Part shown: in pieces, positions 63,481-64,000 of the stretch | Numbering within the stretch: the first letter of the stretch is position 1 | Layout: every line of letters begins with the position of its first letter | Source: Helianthus annuus | Taxonomy: Eukaryota; Streptophyta; Magnoliopsida; Asterales; Asteraceae | Length of the DNA stretch: 64,000 bases | Direction: 5' to 3' | Assembly: GCF_002127325.2 (NCBI RefSeq) | Contig: NC_035449.2 | Coordinates: forward strand, 146,360,931-146,424,930 | Notes under the pieces: model-generated | What the model was told of the DNA's origin: nothing | The model's database searches: none | What the model saw: the letters and a program-made list of their open reading frames with translations, nothing else | Translations under genes and position numbers: made by a program

Positions 63481-64000
63481 ACTGCCGAGCAAAAGTGGCT
63501 CAAGTGACCTTTTGCTTATCTGCCGAGCAAACCAAGGTGAGTTCACACTTTTACCAAGGCATGGGATTCCCGGGGTTGGGAATGGGATGGAATGATTATT
63601 CGTACTTACATAGCTACTGGTTTACGTACCACTGTCCTCGGGTTGGGAAGGACACCTATAGATACAACTAGACTAGAACACATGGGAAGCCCCCACTAAT
63701 CTTCGCACACATGTCTGTGAGACCGCGATACAAATACTAATCTTCGCAAACATGTCTGGGAGGCCGCGATACCAATACTAATCTTCGCAAACATGTCTGG
63801 GAGACGGCGATACAAATACAAATACAACTAGTCTAGGATACACGGGAGGCCCCCGCTAATCTTCGCACACATGTTTGGGAGACCGCGATACAAACTAATA
63901 CGATACATGGTTTTCAAAACGAACTTATGCTTTACGGAACGAATATTATAATTAAGAAATCAACTGTGAACTCGCTCAACTTTGTTGTTGACTCTCTGTT
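63481..64000 (+). repeat. Internal part of an A/B-type LTR (element I), runs off window
   Basis: The coding end is joined directly to the middle of an LTR: GCCGAGCAAACCAAGGTGAG at 63522-63541 is the donor block seen in A (5085) and B (14225). The block GTGAACTCGCTCAACT near 63966 is the one that precedes the acceptor in A and B. The first ~1.5 kb of the LTR, the PPT and the end of pol are missing. CTGCCGAGCAAA occurs at both 63482 and 63520, near the join. Confidence 0.75.
63696..63896 (+). repeat. Three 41-bp tandem repeats plus a fourth copy
   Basis: Unit begins CTAATCTTCGCA(C/A)ACATG; starts at 63696, 63737, 63778 and 63856. It lies between the conserved donor block and the block before the acceptor, the same slot that holds other tandem repeats in A and B. 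Confidence 0.85.

Overview
The window is plant nuclear DNA made almost entirely of LTR retrotransposons. It is most likely from an Asteraceae-type eudicot; that placement is inferred from the look of the element families and cannot be proved from the sequence. Evidence for a plant: Ty3/gypsy (chromovirus, Tekay/Del-like) and Ty1/copia (Sirevirus-like) polyproteins, primer-binding sites complementary to initiator tRNA-Met, 5-bp target-site duplications (TSDs), long TG...CA LTRs and plant-type splice signals. No tRNA, rRNA, CRISPR or bacterial feature was seen. The only candidate host gene piece is one short first exon at 45208-45328 (minus).

Layout, left half: positions 1-1060 are the 3' end and 3' LTR of a gypsy element (E0) that starts outside the window. 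From 1061 to 39607 there is a nest four levels deep. Copia element D (minus strand; LTR at 39186-39607, coding remains 38591 down to 31379, 3' tail at 31378-30460 and again at 1183-1061) was split by gypsy element C (1184-30459). The 5' LTR of C was split by gypsy element A (3541-22327, TSD AACTT). The 3' LTR of A was split by gypsy element B (12804-21566, TSD AAGTC). A is nearly pristine: LTRs of 2479 bp with one difference noticed, and an open gag-pol. B is defective (nonsense codon in gag, protease and half of RT gone, frameshift in RNase H), yet its two 2190-bp LTRs look identical, so it must have been copied in trans. C has no gag and its pol is decayed.

Layout, right half: 39608-39733 is a scrap of a copia 3' end; 39734-40961 is a 1.2-kb segment bounded by 21-bp inverted repeats with a basic ORF; 40962-45127 is F, a 5'-truncated, pol-less Sirevirus-like element. 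After the candidate host exon and about 600 bp of anonymous DNA comes a minus-strand gypsy scrap (K) and the leader of decayed gypsy element H. H is split at 47026/57170 (TSD TCGTC) by G (47027-57169). G is a copia/Sirevirus-like element that kept gag and a protease piece but carries two related non-pol accessory ORFs in place of integrase and reverse transcriptase. H then continues to its 3' LTR (61852 on), followed by another LTR-like piece that ends just after a TATA box and is fused to an integrase fragment (I) and a rearranged LTR running off the window.

How the parts work together: A supplies a complete set of domains and is the plausible helper for relatives such as B. The most unusual signals are (1) a short GT-AG intron at the same place and phase in gag of A and B; (2) a second predicted intron in the LTR leader, with family-specific tandem repeats inside it; (3) a conserved hairpin just before the polypurine tract with compensatory base changes; (4) the accessory ORFs of G, each with its own TATA-like box.
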